A stretch of 6,801 nucleotides of DNA from Desulfomonile tiedjei (lineage in GTDB: Bacteria; Desulfobacterota; Desulfomonilia; Desulfomonilales; Desulfomonilaceae), in contig DYRE01000121.1 of the NCBI GenBank assembly GCA_020718965.1, positions 1 to 6,801 of the forward strand, read 5' to 3'. Within the stretch, counting starts at the first letter, position 1. Each line of letters begins with the position of its first letter. The notes beneath the pieces were generated by a model that worked only from the letters and a program-made list of their open reading frames with translations, had not been told where the DNA came from and ran no database searches. Below, piece by piece: positions 6,589 to 6,801 of this stretch. The translations under genes were made by a program, and so were the position numbers.

Positions 6589-6792
6589 GTGCTTGAGTTT
6601 TGCAGGAAGGTGTCTACAAAAAAGATTTCAGCAGACTGCGAAACGTGCAATGTCGTCAGAGGTCAGGGCGGAATGATCTGCCGCAATTGTGACAAATTAC
6701 GGACGAATTTGGATTCAGGATTCCTTACTGGGAGGTTCCAGAATCACAAACTGAACATCGTTTCGTGGTTGAGTTGGGCAGATCGTTTGTAG
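6589..6792 (+). CDS. Doubtful small ORF with two CXXC pairs (67 aa)
   Basis: This GTG-initiated frame encodes 67 residues with CETC at 17-20 and CRNC at 31-34, a CX2C-X10-CX2C spacing that could bind zinc as a small ribbon. After this the sequence is unremarkable (ending WLSWADRL). The ribosome site is poor: GGGGA is only 2 bp before the GTG. There is no ATG start upstream of the first CXXC; the in-frame ATG 6673 would lose the first pair. An imperfect inverted repeat lies inside it. It could be a real zinc-ribbon peptide, a remnant of a larger gene, or noise; I lean towards not coding. Confidence 0.25.
   Translation: MLEFCRKVSTKKISADCETCNVVRGQGGMICRNCDKLRTNLDSGFLTGRFQNHKLNIVSWLSWADRL
6712..6745. 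repeat. Imperfect inverted repeat downstream of yhaN
   Basis: The arms GATTC-A-GGA and TCC-A-GAATC pair with one A-A mismatch. An inner CCT/AGG pair continues the stem after a small TT/T bulge and closes on a 7-base loop. No T-run follows on either strand, so it is not a standard terminator. It could be an RNA structure or an operator of the next gene. Confidence 0.35.
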
Positions 6793-6801
6793 GCTTGTCG
6801 G

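Larger units (their letters stand above)
6525..6801. other. Region downstream of yhaN without a firm gene
   Basis: These 277 bases follow the yhaN stop. All three forward frames are broken by stops except for the short GTG-initiated frame described separately. I found no GC-rich hairpin followed by a T-run, no tRNA-like cloverleaf and no insertion-sequence ends. It may hold the 5' leader of the next gene or decayed sequence. Confidence 0.6.

Noticed and set aside
6577..6605. Terminator after yhaN built from AAGC...GCTT and a following TTTT
   Set aside because: The stem is only 4 bp around an unpaired GC-rich loop and the T-run is four bases after a gap; too weak to call.

Overview
The window reads as a compact, all-plus-strand stretch of bacterial chromosome with moderate GC (individual lines range from roughly 38 to 53 %). 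Purine-rich Shine-Dalgarno sites, a 4-bp ATGA gene overlap and short spacers are typical of a bacterium. The long YhaN-type ATPase would fit many proteobacteria or Desulfobacterota, but nothing here fixes the species, so the taxonomic guess is weak.

Layout. Positions 1-597 hold the 3' part of a small co-catalytic zinc aminopeptidase of the M20/M28/M42 type, whose N terminus lies outside the window. Three bases later comes a 321-residue protein of unknown function (601-1566), with eight cysteines, all in its first 166 residues. The spacer 1567-1743 is not empty: a 37-codon ORF (1638-1751) has a strong GGAGG site and a hydrophobic N terminus, and it overlaps the start of the next gene. Then come a YhaO/SbcD-like metallophosphoesterase (1744-3006) and, overlapping it by 4 bp, a 1173-residue YhaN/SbcC-like SMC-type ATPase (3003-6524). 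The last 277 bases hold only a doubtful 67-codon ORF with a CX2C-X10-CX2C pattern and an imperfect inverted repeat; I see no convincing terminator.

How the genes work together. The YhaO-YhaN pair should form a Rad50/Mre11-style complex: a coiled-coil ABC ATPase driving an Mn-dependent nuclease, for DNA end processing, repair or defence. The ATPase has every nucleotide-binding motif but no CXXC zinc hook; the middle of its coiled coil carries Trp-containing modules that look duplicated. The peptidase and the unknown gene are a tight pair upstream. Whether they belong to the same transcript as the nuclease pair is open, because the spacer also contains a possible promoter.

The most useful points for follow-up are the unknown cysteine-rich gene, the small overlapping ORF before yhaO, and the hookless ATPase. 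I found no CRISPR array, tRNA, rRNA, transposase or integrase.
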